From an uncultured Prevotella sp. (GTDB lineage: Bacteria > Bacteroidota > Bacteroidia > Bacteroidales > Bacteroidaceae), in NCBI GenBank assembly GCA_900553155.1, contig USCM01000066.1, positions 1 to 8,687 on the forward strand: DNA of 8,687 nt, written 5' to 3'. The notes beneath the pieces are model-generated. The model did no database searches. It saw nothing but the letters and a program-made list of their open reading frames with translations, and had not been told where the DNA came from. Shown here piece by piece: positions 1 through 6,824 of the stretch. Both the position numbers and the translations under genes were made by a program. Numbering within the stretch: position 1 is the first letter of the stretch; each line of letters starts with the position of its first letter.

Positions 1-312
1 AACAATATCGTAGTTGTGTACGCTCTCTCCGGTCTTTGAATTGCGGTTAGCAAATACGAAATCTGCCCATTCTTTTGAGTAACCGTCAAACTTGAGAACC
101 TCTATAGAACTGTCAGACAGTTTTCTTTCATCAAATTCAAACACATTTAGTGTAGGCTCTCCACCAAACTGGAAAGCCTTATATTCTGCAAGTTTCTCTG
201 CTTGTTCTTTCTCTGCACTTAGATAGAAACCACGACCAAAGTCTTTATTTGGTTTCGATTTGCTGAGGTCAATCTTTGTGATGTCTTCAGTTGAGCCATG
301 ATATAGTTTCAT
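1..312 (-). CDS. DUF3990-like ADP-ribosyltransferase-related protein, probable toxin (C-terminus outside window)
   Basis: The visible part is the first 104 residues, starting at the ATG on 312-310 and running off the window at base 1. It opens with LYHGS (residues 3-7) and continues with GRGFYLS (residues 26-32), the two N-terminal signatures I associate with DUF3990 proteins. These are distant relatives of ADP-ribosyltransferases, in which such His/Gly and Gly-x-Gly-Phe-Tyr segments line the NAD site. A later segment, EWADFVFANR (81-90) followed by HNYDIV (99-104), is also typical of the family. The catalytic C-terminal part is not visible. The start overlaps the stop of the upstream DUF3791 gene by four bases (ATGA), and GGAGGA sits 8 bases ahead, so translation is probably coupled. 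By family and context I infer a toxin neutralised by its small partner; the biochemical target is unknown. The DNA is clearly more AT-rich than neighbouring polA, suggesting acquisition by transfer. The family call is from recognition of motifs, not a search. Confidence 0.8.
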   Translation of the reverse strand, partial: MKLYHGSTEDITKIDLSKSKPNKDFGRGFYLSAEKEQAEKLAEYKAFQFGGEPTLNVFEFDERKLSDSSIEVLKFDGYSKEWADFVFANRNSKTGESVHNYDIV

Positions 313-530
313 ACTAATTTTCCTCCATTACGATGACAGAAAGTGGTAAGATTATCTGTTGTGTCTTTAAAACTAAGTGTATGCATAACATCATAGAAGC
401 GTTCGAGCATTTCTATCCCCTTAAATCTTCTAAGATAACGGTAGGCTTGTGTATCTGTCAGTTTATGTCTTTTGGCAAACTCATTGACAGAGGCAATTAT
501 ATATTCTGCTTTGTTCTTTATATTGTCCAT
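309..530 (-). CDS. DUF3791-like small protein, probable antitoxin
   Basis: This is a complete 73-residue protein with no signal peptide or membrane segment. The pattern EYIIASVNEFAKRH (residues 9-22), an aromatic-rich helix around QAYRYLRRF (28-36), then ERFYDVMHTLS (43-53) and D..D.L..F towards the end matches my memory of DUF3791 proteins. Those are small helical proteins repeatedly encoded next to DUF3990 genes. It lies first in the pair, the usual antitoxin position, and its stop codon TGA shares bases with the ATG of the DUF3990 gene. I infer that it binds and neutralises that partner. The polA stop is only 50 bases upstream, with a weak hairpin in between and no convincing promoter, so the pair may be read through from polA or use a non-canonical promoter. 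The start at 530-528 is the only reasonable ATG; no strong ribosome binding site precedes it, which is normal in Bacteroidetes. Confidence 0.75.
   Translation of the reverse strand: MDNIKNKAEYIIASVNEFAKRHKLTDTQAYRYLRRFKGIEMLERFYDVMHTLSFKDTTDNLTTFCHRNGGKLV
321..326 (-). promoter_or_regulatory. Shine-Dalgarno sequence of the DUF3990 gene
   Basis: GGAGGA (minus strand) lies 8 bases before the ATG at 312-310, inside the last codons of the DUF3791 gene. A strong site like this is unusual in a Bacteroidetes-like genome. It supports the chosen start and reinitiation of ribosomes finishing the upstream gene. Confidence 0.6.
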
Positions 531-557
531 AATCTTTATATTTAGTTTGTACCAAGA

Positions 558-578
558 AGAGGGTGCCGTGCCCCCTCT
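558..578 (-). terminator. weak hairpin after polA, possible attenuating terminator
   Basis: Starting 2 bases after the polA stop codon, AGAGGG (573-578 on the minus strand) pairs with CCCTCT (558-563). An inner GC/GC pair surrounds a small loop. No run of T follows, only CTTGG, so termination would be inefficient. It may permit read-through from polA into the DUF3791-DUF3990 pair. Confidence 0.3.
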
Positions 579-580
579 CC

Positions 581-3343
581 TTAATGTGCCTCCAGCCAGT
601 TGGCGCCCCAGCCCGAGTCTGCCACAAGCGGCACCTGCAGCGGATAGGCATTCTGCATCTCCTCCAGCACAATCTTCTCGACCCGCTCCTTCTCCTCGGG
701 CAGCACAGAGAAGTTTAGTTCGTCGTGTACTTGCAAAATCATCTTCGACTTGATGCCCTCCCGGCAGAAGCGCTCGTATATCCTTACCATCGCTATCTTG
801 ATGATGTCGGCGGCAGAGCCTTGTATCGGGGCGTTTATGGCATTGCGCTCGGCAAAGTTGCGCACGGTGGCGTTGTGGGATGTGATGTCGGGCAGATAGC
901 GGCGGCGGTGGAAGAAGGTCTCGGCGTAGCCGTGCTCTCGAGCCAGCTCCTTGACCTTCTCCATATAGGCGTGCACCTCAGGGAATGTCTCGAAGTAGCC
1001 GTCTATAAGCTGCTTGGCCTCGTCGCGGCTTATGTCCAGGCGCTCTGCCAAGCCAAAGACGGTTATGCCGTATATTATGCCGAAGTTGGCGCGCTTGGCC
1101 TTGGTGCGCTGGTCGCGGCTAACGTCTTCAATCTTCTCCTTGTATATGCGTGCGGCGGTGGCAGCGTGTATGTCGTAGCCCTCGCGGAAGGCTTCAATCA
1201 TGTTCTTGTCGCCAGATAGGTGAGCCATGACGCGCAGCTCTATCTGCGAGTAGTCGGCAGAGAAGAAGAGGCAGCCCGGCTCGGGTATGAAACACTTGCG
1301 TATCTCCTTGCCTTCCTCGCCGCGTACAGGTATGTTCTGCAGGTTAGGGTCGGACGACGAGAGACGCCCCGTGGCTGTAACCGCCTGGTTGAAGGAGGTG
1401 TGTATGTGGTGTGTGCGTGGGTTTATTAGCTTGGGCAGGGCGTCGACGTAGGTGCCGAGGAGCTTCTTTAGGCCGCGGTGCTCGAGGATGTGGTCTACGA
1501 TGGGGGCCTTTGAGCGCAGCTGCTGCAGCACCTCCTCGGATGTGACGTACTGGCCCGTCTTGGTTTTCTTGGGCTTGTCCACAATCTTCATCTCGCCAAA
1601 GAGCACCTCGCCCACCTGCTTGGGCGACGCTATGTTGAACTGGTGTCCGGCAAGCTTGTATATCTCTTGCTCTATCTGCGTCATTCGGCTGGTGAGCACC
1701 TTGGACGTCTCGGCAAGGGCGTCGGTGTCGAGCAGCACTCCGTTCGTCTCCATCTCGGCAAGCACTGGCACGAGGGGCATCTCTATGTTGTAGAAGAGGT
1801 CTTCCACATCGGCTTCCTTAAGGCGCGGCTTAAGCACGTTGTATAGGCGCAGGGTTACGTCGGCATCCTCGGCGGCATAGTCGCAGATGTCGGCAGGGGA
1901 GAGCGAGCGCATGTTTTTTTGCGACTTGCCCTTGGGTCCGATAAGCTCGTCGATGTGTATGGTCTGGTAGCCAAGCAATGTTTCGGCAAGGATATCCATG
2001 TTGTGCTTCTGTTCGGGTTGCAGCACGTAGTGGGCTATCATCGTGTCGAACATGGGCGCGGCGAGGCGCACGCCATAATTCATCAGCACCTCCATGTCGT
2101 ACTTGATGTTTTGTCCTACCTTAAGGATTTTGGTGCTCTCGTATAGCGGTTTAAATATATTAACAATTCTTTTTGCTTTTTCACGTTCTGCCGGAATTGC
2201 CACGTAAAATGCCTTTCCTTCCTCCACTGCAAAGCTCAATCCTACCAGTTCGGCGTCGATTGGGCTTACCGAGGTGGTCTCTGTGTCTAAACTGAGAATC
2301 GGTTTTGTAATAAAAAAGTCAAACAATCGGCGCGCATCTTCCTCTGTTTCAACGAGTTGGTATTCGTGAGGGGTGGTTTTTAGGCTCTCAAAACTCGAAA
2401 TTTCGGGAGCAGCCGCATCGATGGTCGGATTTTCGGCAAATAAATCGAGCTGCATATTGGCAACTTTGGGCTGTGGTTGAGGCTTCTTGACAAACTTGTC
2501 TAAAAGCGACTTAAATTCCAGCTCGGTGAATATCTCGGCAAGCTTGGCGGTGTCGGGCTCTTCTACCTTAAGCTGGTCGAGGTTGAGGTCGATGGGTACG
2601 TCGGTGCGGATGGTGGCAAGAAACTTCGACATGCGTATATCGTCTACGGCTACCTCCACCTTCTCGCGCAGCTTGCCCTTTATCTGGGACGAGTTGGCAA
2701 GCATGTTGTCGATGCTTCCAAACTGGGCTATCAGCTTGGCGGCTGTCTTCGGACCCACACCAGGGCAACCGGGGAAGTTGTCGGCAGAGTCGCCCATAAG
2801 CGCAAGGAGGTCTATCACCTGCGAGGTAGAGGAGAGGTCGTACTTCTTGCAAACCTCGGCAGGGCCCATGGTTTCGTAGCCGCCACCGTGTCGGGGGCGG
2901 AACATAAAGACGTTGTCGGACACCAGCTGACCATAGTCTTTGTCGGGCGTAAGCATATAGGTGGTTATGCCAGCCTTGCCGGCTTTGGTGGCGAGGGTGC
3001 CAATGACGTCGTCGGCCTCGAATCCGTCGACCTGAAGCACGGGTATGTGCATGGCGCTTATTATCTGCTTGATGATAGGCACCGAGGCACGAATGTCCTC
3101 CGGGGTTTCCTCTCGCTGCGCCTTGTAGGCAGGGAAAGCCTCGTCGCGGAACGTCTTGCCGTGGTCGAAAGCCACGCCGATGTGGGTGGGCTGCTCTTTG
3201 GTGAGAATCTCGTTAAGGGTATTGACGAAGCCCATAACGGCAGATGTGTTCATGCCCTTCGAGTTTATACGTGGATTCTTTATAAACGCGTAGTAGGCGC
3301 GGTATATAAGCGCATAGGCGTCGAGAAGAAATAGCTTGTTCAT
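581..3343 (-). CDS. polA: DNA polymerase I
   Basis: The 920-residue protein has the full three-domain plan of bacterial DNA polymerase I, which removes RNA primers and fills gaps during lagging-strand synthesis and excision repair. The N-terminal 5' nuclease shows the metal-binding acidic clusters at FEADD (108-112), TPDKD (132-136) and MGDSADN (183-189), followed by the helix-hairpin-helix GVGPKTA (195-201). The proofreading 3'-5' exonuclease keeps all motifs: SLDTET with D353 and E355, NIKYD with D416, and YAAED with Y489 and D493, so editing should be active. The polymerase domain has motif A DYSQIELR (D697), motif B with R746, K750 and F754 in NFGIIYG, and motif C QVHDE (D874, E875). Phe at the motif B position equivalent to E. 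coli F762 predicts normal discrimination against dideoxynucleotides. The start is MNKLFLLDAYALIYRAYYAF, the usual family N-terminus. The gene is divergent from the polyprenyl synthase gene and functionally fits with uvrC nearby, since polymerase I fills the gap left by nucleotide excision repair. Confidence 0.98.
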   Translation of the reverse strand: MNKLFLLDAYALIYRAYYAFIKNPRINSKGMNTSAVMGFVNTLNEILTKEQPTHIGVAFDHGKTFRDEAFPAYKAQREETPEDIRASVPIIKQIISAMHIPVLQVDGFEADDVIGTLATKAGKAGITTYMLTPDKDYGQLVSDNVFMFRPRHGGGYETMGPAEVCKKYDLSSTSQVIDLLALMGDSADNFPGCPGVGPKTAAKLIAQFGSIDNMLANSSQIKGKLREKVEVAVDDIRMSKFLATIRTDVPIDLNLDQLKVEEPDTAKLAEIFTELEFKSLLDKFVKKPQPQPKVANMQLDLFAENPTIDAAAPEISSFESLKTTPHEYQLVETEEDARRLFDFFITKPILSLDTETTSVSPIDAELVGLSFAVEEGKAFYVAIPAEREKAKRIVNIFKPLYESTKILKVGQNIKYDMEVLMNYGVRLAAPMFDTMIAHYVLQPEQKHNMDILAETLLGYQTIHIDELIGPKGKSQKNMRSLSPADICDYAAEDADVTLRLYNVLKPRLKEADVEDLFYNIEMPLVPVLAEMETNGVLLDTDALAETSKVLTSRMTQIEQEIYKLAGHQFNIASPKQVGEVLFGEMKIVDKPKKTKTGQYVTSEEVLQQLRSKAPIVDHILEHRGLKKLLGTYVDALPKLINPRTHHIHTSFNQAVTATGRLSSSDPNLQNIPVRGEEGKEIRKCFIPEPGCLFFSADYSQIELRVMAHLSGDKNMIEAFREGYDIHAATAARIYKEKIEDVSRDQRTKAKRANFGIIYGITVFGLAERLDISRDEAKQLIDGYFETFPEVHAYMEKVKELAREHGYAETFFHRRRYLPDITSHNATVRNFAERNAINAPIQGSAADIIKIAMVRIYERFCREGIKSKMILQVHDELNFSVLPEEKERVEKIVLEEMQNAYPLQVPLVADSGWGANWLEAH

Positions 3344-3365
3344 TGTATTTAATATTGTTTTGGTG

Positions 3366-3401
3366 TAAAATTACAAAAAAAATGTCACTAATACAGGCAA
3401 A
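3366..3401 (-). promoter_or_regulatory. candidate polA promoter
   Basis: On the minus strand TTTG (3398-3401) is followed after 24 bases by TAATTTTA (3366-3373), a 7/8 match to the Bacteroidetes TAnnTTTG element. Spacing is slightly longer than the usual 17-23 bases. It would give a polA leader of roughly 15-20 bases. Confidence 0.35.
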
Positions 3402-3406
3402 ATACG

Positions 3407-3414
3407 TAACTTTG
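3407..3414 (+). promoter_or_regulatory. -7 element of the polyprenyl synthase promoter
   Basis: TAACTTTG is an exact match to the Bacteroidetes -7 consensus TAnnTTTG and lies 19 bases before the start codon at 3434. No convincing TTTG is seen at -33; only TG at 3383-3384 falls at a suitable distance. The predicted transcript would begin about 13-15 bases before the ATG, giving a very short leader. Confidence 0.5.
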
Positions 3415-3433
3415 TACGAAATATTATAATACA

Positions 3434-4411
3434 ATGGATTATCTGTCAATCATAAAGCAACCCATAGAGGCGGAACTCGCCGATTTTATAACTCTTTTCA
3501 ACAAGTCGCTATCGCATGAGGACGGCTTGCTCGGTTCGGCGCTTGAGCATATACGCAAGCGTGCGGGCAAGCGTATGCGTCCGATGCTGATACTGCTAAT
3601 GGCTAAGAACTTTGGGCAGATAAACCACGCCACACAGAACGCTGCTGTGGGCTTGGAGCTGCTGCACACTGCCTCGCTTGTACACGATGATGTGGTGGAC
3701 GAGAGCGCAGAACGACGCGGCCAGGCTTCGGTCAATGCCACATACGACAATAAGGTGGCGGTGCTGGTGGGCGACTATATCCTCTCTACGGCTCTGCTGT
3801 GTGTGGCTCGCACCCACTCGGAGCAGATTGTGACCTATCTTGCCGAGCTTGGACGCACGCTGTCGGACGGCGAGATACTGCAGCTGTCCAACATCGGACG
3901 CAAGGACATATCGGAGGATGTGTATTATGACGTTATAAAGCAGAAGACGGCGGCGCTGTTTGAGGCTTGCTCGGGCATAGGAGCGTTGTCGTCGGGAGCC
4001 TCGGAGGAGGATGTCAAGGCGGCTAAGCTTTTTGGTCAGAACCTCGGCATTATCTTCCAGATACGCGACGACATCTTCGACTATTACGACTCTGCAGAGA
4101 TAGGCAAGCCTACAGGCAACGATATGGCTGAGGGCAAGCTCACGCTGCCCGTGATATATGCCGTAAACAATGGCGGCGACGAGTCGATGAGGGAGCTTGC
4201 GCTTAAGGTTAAGGAGCATGCGGTGTCGGCGGAGGAGATAGCCCAGCTTGTGGCTTACACCAAGCAGAAGGGTGGCATCGAGTATGCCGAGCGCCGTATG
4301 TGGGAGTTTCATGCCGAGGCGCAGCGCTTCCTGGACGATAAGGTGCAGCAGCCGGACGTCAAGGCGGCGTTGCAGGCTTATCTGGACTTTGTGATAAAGA
4401 GGACGAAGTAG
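3434..4411 (+). CDS. ispB: trans-polyprenyl diphosphate synthase, long-chain type
   Basis: The 325-residue enzyme condenses isopentenyl diphosphate units head-to-tail onto an allylic primer. Both aspartate-rich, magnesium-binding motifs are present: DDVVD (85-89) within LVHDDVVDESAERRG, and DDIFD (212-216) within FQIRDDIFDYYD. It also has GKRMRP (45-50) for isopentenyl diphosphate binding, GDY (113-115) and the GKPTGND loop (224-230). Small residues A80 and S81 just before the first motif leave the product tunnel open, which in this family goes with long products (C35 and above) rather than farnesyl or geranylgeranyl diphosphate. The likely role is making the side chain of menaquinone for anaerobic respiration. 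The exact chain length cannot be read from sequence, so the symbol is by analogy with octaprenyl diphosphate synthase. Length is normal for the family. It stands alone as a single-gene unit, divergent from polA and convergent with deoC, and ends at a strong bidirectional terminator. Confidence 0.93.
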   Translation: MDYLSIIKQPIEAELADFITLFNKSLSHEDGLLGSALEHIRKRAGKRMRPMLILLMAKNFGQINHATQNAAVGLELLHTASLVHDDVVDESAERRGQASVNATYDNKVAVLVGDYILSTALLCVARTHSEQIVTYLAELGRTLSDGEILQLSNIGRKDISEDVYYDVIKQKTAALFEACSGIGALSSGASEEDVKAAKLFGQNLGIIFQIRDDIFDYYDSAEIGKPTGNDMAEGKLTLPVIYAVNNGGDESMRELALKVKEHAVSAEEIAQLVAYTKQKGGIEYAERRMWEFHAEAQRFLDDKVQQPDVKAALQAYLDFVIKRTK

Positions 4412-4434
4412 GAGAGAAGCAAGCCTCCTCTTTG

Positions 4435-4487
4435 CAATAATAAAGCCTCTCCAAGAGCTTTTGGCTCTTGGAGAGGCTTTATTATTG
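4435..4487. terminator. bidirectional intrinsic terminator between ispB and deoC
   Basis: Perfect 24-base inverted arms (4435-4458 and 4464-4487) enclose a 5-base TTTTG loop. The outer part of the stem is AT-rich with a TTTATTATTG end on each strand and the inner part is GC-rich, so it should stop transcription from both directions. It sits in the 93-base gap between the converging gene ends at 4411 and 4505. Confidence 0.9.
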
Positions 4488-4504
4488 TAAAGGCTTATCC
4501 TTCT

Positions 4505-5449
4505 TTAGAAGAACTTTATCTGCTCGCCCTTAAGCTCGCTAAGCAGCATGTTGGCAAGGCGTGATGTTCCGAGGCGGAACCACTTGTTGGTGAGCCATTT
4601 CTTGCCCAGAACCTCCTTGACGATGGTGTAGTAGATAAGAGCATCCATAACGCTGTTGATGCCGCCAGCGGGCTTGAAACCAATCTGTATGCCCGTCTTG
4701 TCGTAGTACTCCTTAATGGCCTGGCACATAACGTAGGCAGCCTCTGGTGTGGCTGCAGGCTCAAGCTTGCCGGTAGAGGTCTTGATGTAGTCGGCACCTG
4801 CATACATAGAGAGGATAGAAGCCTTCTTGATGTTAGAGGCTGTCTTGAGGGCACCAGTCTCGAGGATAACCTTCATGGCTACGCTCTCGCCGCAGGCAGC
4901 CTTAAGCTCGGCTATATCGTCGCATACGCCCTCGTAGTCGCCAGAGAGGAACTTGCCCACCGGCATAACGATATCAATCTCTGTAGCGCCGTCGGCAACG
5001 GCGAGTGATGTCTCAGCCACCTTAACCTCGATACGAGCCTGAGAAGAGGGGAAAGAGCCTGACACGCAAGCAATCTCTACGCCGTCTACCTCAAGCGATT
5101 CGGCTACGGTCTTGGCAAAGCAAGGATATACGCAGATGGTAGCCACATGGGGCAGGTCGGGATACTCGTTGTCGAAGTCGTTTACGCGCTCTGTAAAAGC
5201 CAGTACGCTGGTGTCGCTGTCGGTAGTCTTGAGGGTTGTAAGCTCGATGCTTCCGAAGAGAAAACGCTTAACGTCCATGTTGTCGTTCTCGGGCACCTTC
5301 TCGGCTATAATCTTGTGCACGGCATCGCGTACCTCCTGGTCGTCGATGTTGGTGTTGTACTTGGCGAGAGCCTCCTCATACTTGCTCGGGGTTTGCTGAG
5401 CATTCTGGTTCTCCTGATCGTTCAGGATAATGTCTTTAATAATTCCCAT
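4505..5449 (-). CDS. deoC: deoxyribose-phosphate aldolase
   Basis: The 314-residue cytosolic enzyme cleaves 2-deoxyribose 5-phosphate to glyceraldehyde 3-phosphate and acetaldehyde, the last step of deoxynucleoside breakdown. Class I aldolase residues are visible: D159 in TEIDIVMPVG (proton relay), K193 in MKVILETG (Schiff-base lysine) and K223 in YIKTSTGK (activating lysine). GFKPAGGI (257-264) and FRLGTSRL (291-298) form the phosphate site. It is longer than the roughly 220-260 residues of classic DeoC because of about 60 extra N-terminal residues, rich in Asn, Gln, Glu and Asp, that carry no recognised motif. The long form is, as I recall, usual in Bacteroidetes. The ATG at 5449 begins MGIIKDIILNDQ; an internal start at M58 would give a length closer to the classic enzyme but would break the continuous acidic and helical N-terminal segment. 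It is the last gene of the dtd operon, 51 bases after the pyrophosphohydrolase gene, and ends 17 bases before the shared terminator. Confidence 0.96.
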   Translation of the reverse strand: MGIIKDIILNDQENQNAQQTPSKYEEALAKYNTNIDDQEVRDAVHKIIAEKVPENDNMDVKRFLFGSIELTTLKTTDSDTSVLAFTERVNDFDNEYPDLPHVATICVYPCFAKTVAESLEVDGVEIACVSGSFPSSQARIEVKVAETSLAVADGATEIDIVMPVGKFLSGDYEGVCDDIAELKAACGESVAMKVILETGALKTASNIKKASILSMYAGADYIKTSTGKLEPAATPEAAYVMCQAIKEYYDKTGIQIGFKPAGGINSVMDALIYYTIVKEVLGKKWLTNKWFRLGTSRLANMLLSELKGEQIKFF

Positions 5450-5500
5450 TTTGTTGTTATTTGGTATGTTGTTTACTTCTTTTTCTATATATTATAGATT

Positions 5501-5830
5501 CTATTCTTTATATAGTTTGGGGTTGTTTTTATGGCGTTCTTTGTCGCGATTGGTCTTCTTGTCGAAGCTCTTTTGCAGGGCTTCGGTAAGGTCGATACCG
5601 GTCTGGTTGGCAAGGCAGATAAGCACCCAAAGGATGTCTGCCATCTCCTCGGAGGGGTCGTGCGATTCGCCCTCCTTGAAACTCTGGTCGCCATAGCGGC
5701 GAGCCATAATGCGGGCAAGTTCGCCCACCTCTTCTGTAAGGCAAGCCATGTTGGTAAGTTCGGAGAAATAGCGCACGCCATACTCCTTTATCCAACAGTC
5801 TACCGCCTCTTGCGCTTCCTTTATTGTCAT
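5501..5830 (-). CDS. MazG-like nucleotide pyrophosphohydrolase
   Basis: The 109-residue protein has the all-alpha NTP pyrophosphohydrolase signature: EEVGE (33-37) on one helix and EEMAD (61-65) on the next, the EExxE and EExxD metal-binding pairs of the MazG family. Enzymes of this type hydrolyse nucleoside triphosphates to monophosphates and pyrophosphate, often removing aberrant nucleotides, and work as dimers or tetramers. The substrate here is not predictable. It is a single-domain form, less than half the length of the two-domain E. coli MazG. The highly charged tail after about residue 90 (KKTNRDKERHKNNPKLYKE) is probably disordered. It starts 16 bases after the small membrane-protein gene and is followed by deoC 51 bases later, so co-transcription from the dtd promoter is likely. 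Position next to deoC fits a nucleotide clean-up role. Confidence 0.9.
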   Translation of the reverse strand: MTIKEAQEAVDCWIKEYGVRYFSELTNMACLTEEVGELARIMARRYGDQSFKEGESHDPSEEMADILWVLICLANQTGIDLTEALQKSFDKKTNRDKERHKNNPKLYKE

Positions 5831-5846
5831 ATCTTTCTTGTGCTAT

Positions 5847-6143
5847 TTATATTTCCAACGACTGTCCCATAAGTTTCATAAATAGGATGTATACAAGCCA
5901 GATGGCGAATGTCGCAATGAAACAAATTCTGAATATTGCCCATATTTTTTTCGACCTTTTGGCTGCACGGAAAGGGTGGGGAAATTCAATGTAGGTATTA
6001 ATACTGAAACCTATCATTATCAACATACATCCCGTAAATTTATACCATGCAATCTCTGCTCCCCACGACTTGCGGGTGAACAGTATAACTAATAAACCTA
6101 TAGCATTTAGAATAAATGCGGTTGCAGGTAGATATTTCTTCAT
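5847..6143 (-). CDS. small three-helix membrane protein of unknown function
   Basis: I do not recognise this 98-residue protein. Three hydrophobic stretches are visible: about residues 5-22 (LPATAFILNAIGLLVILF), 33-52 (WYKFTGCMLIMIGFSINTYI) and 67-91 (IWAIFRICFIATFAIWLVYI onward). They are separated by a short loop containing R24 and K25 and by a basic loop FRAAKRSKK (58-66). The positive-inside rule puts the basic second loop in the cytoplasm and the C-terminus outside, but the K and R residues after the first helix make topology uncertain. The gene fits tightly between dtd (23 bases before) and the MazG-like gene (16 bases after), so it is probably translated as part of the operon. Its DNA is visibly more AT-rich than dtd or deoC, which suggests a later arrival in the operon. 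No catalytic motif is seen. Confidence 0.7.
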   Translation of the reverse strand: MKKYLPATAFILNAIGLLVILFTRKSWGAEIAWYKFTGCMLIMIGFSINTYIEFPHPFRAAKRSKKIWAIFRICFIATFAIWLVYILFMKLMGQSLEI

Positions 6144-6166
6144 AGCTTACTACTTTTTGGGGGTGC

Positions 6167-6619
6167 TTATTCCTTGTTTTTGGTGTCCATGCAGATGGTT
6201 ACGGGGCCGTCGTTGAGCAGCTCCACCTTCATGTCGGCGCCAAATTCGCCCGTGCCCACCGGCTTGCCGAGAGCCTCCGAAAGCTTGCTGCAGAACTCCT
6301 CGTAAAGCGGAACAGATATCTCGTGGCTTGCAGCACGGAACCATGAGGGGCGGTTGCCCTTCTTGTAGGATGCGTATAGCGTAAACTGGCTAACCACCAA
6401 TGCCTCGCCCTGGACGTCGAGTAGGGAGCGGTTCATGACGCCGTTGTCGTCGTCGAACACGCGCAGGGCAGCCACCTTCCTTACCAGCCAATCCACATCC
6501 TCGGATGTATCGCTCTCCTCAACGCCGAGGAGCAGGAGGTATCCTTTGCCGATGCTCGACTTAACGGTGCCGTCTATCGTGACAGATGCGTGCTGTACAC
6601 GCTGTATAACAGTTCTCAT
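6167..6619 (-). CDS. dtd: D-aminoacyl-tRNA deacylase
   Basis: The 150-residue protein is the standard-length DTD, a cytosolic homodimer that releases D-amino acids, and glycine misplaced on tRNA-Ala, from charged tRNA. The start MRTVIQRVQHASVTIDG is characteristic. The two active-site motifs are SQFTLYA (77-83, with T80) and NDGPVT (136-141). Gly138-Pro139 in the latter is the cross-subunit Gly-cisPro element that excludes L-amino acids. GVMNRSLLDV (60-69) and GNRPSW (88-93) are further family segments. It is the first gene of the operon that continues through the membrane protein, MazG-like enzyme and deoC. A good promoter lies 75-110 bases upstream and the long gap to uvrC suggests transcription separate from uvrC. 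No strong ribosome binding site is seen. Confidence 0.97.
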   Translation of the reverse strand: MRTVIQRVQHASVTIDGTVKSSIGKGYLLLLGVEESDTSEDVDWLVRKVAALRVFDDDNGVMNRSLLDVQGEALVVSQFTLYASYKKGNRPSWFRAASHEISVPLYEEFCSKLSEALGKPVGTGEFGADMKVELLNDGPVTICMDTKNKE

Positions 6620-6696
6620 ATATCAGTTTGTTGTTTTATATTTGGGTTGTTTGATGTGTGTGGTTTGGGCATAGCGCCTTTTACCACTTTACTATA

Positions 6697-6728
6697 CAAA
6701 GATATTATAAAATTCCGATACGGGCAAG
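6697..6728 (-). promoter_or_regulatory. promoter of the dtd operon
   Basis: On the minus strand CTTG (6725-6728, near the TTTG -33 element) is followed after 20 bases by TATCTTTG (6697-6704), an exact TAnnTTTG -7 element. Transcription would start near 6690, leaving a leader of about 70 bases before dtd. Confidence 0.65.
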
Positions 6729-6787
6729 CAATAATCAAAAATCATATAAATTACTATCAATTTGTTTTCGATTTTTATCCCTTTTCC

Positions 6788-6818
6788 TTTGAAATTTCAT
6801 AGGAATTTGATAAATTTG
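6788..6818 (+). promoter_or_regulatory. consensus Bacteroidetes promoter facing the uvrC 3' end
   Basis: On the plus strand TTTG (6788-6791) and TAAATTTG (6811-6818) are both exact matches to the Bacteroidetes -33 and -7 elements, with an ideal 19-base spacer. No gene longer than a 9-codon open frame follows before the uvrC stop, so its product is most simply a small RNA starting near 6825. Confidence 0.55.
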
Positions 6819-6824
6819 CAAAGT

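Noticed and set aside
333..545. Plus-strand 70-residue open frame over the DUF3791 gene
   Set aside because: It is the antisense of a small gene supported by family resemblance and by its overlap with the DUF3990 start.
2888..3334. Plus-strand 148-residue open frame in the 5' part of polA
   Set aside because: It is antisense to the conserved 5' nuclease domain, with no family resemblance and no promoter of its own.
3596..4312. Minus-strand 238-residue open frame within the polyprenyl synthase gene
   Set aside because: It lies fully antisense to a gene with intact catalytic motifs, and its Arg/Leu/His-rich composition is typical of a shadow frame.
5484..5498. Palindrome TCTATA-TAT-TATAGA between the MazG-like gene and deoC
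   Set aside because: It is short and purely AT apart from one base pair near each end, expected by chance in an AT-rich gap; no T run follows and no operator is recognised.
6735..6800. Minus-strand 21-codon basic open frame (MKFQRKRDKNRK...) between uvrC and dtd
   Set aside because: It is short, lies mostly upstream of the dtd promoter on that strand, has no ribosome site, and its basic character follows from A-rich DNA.
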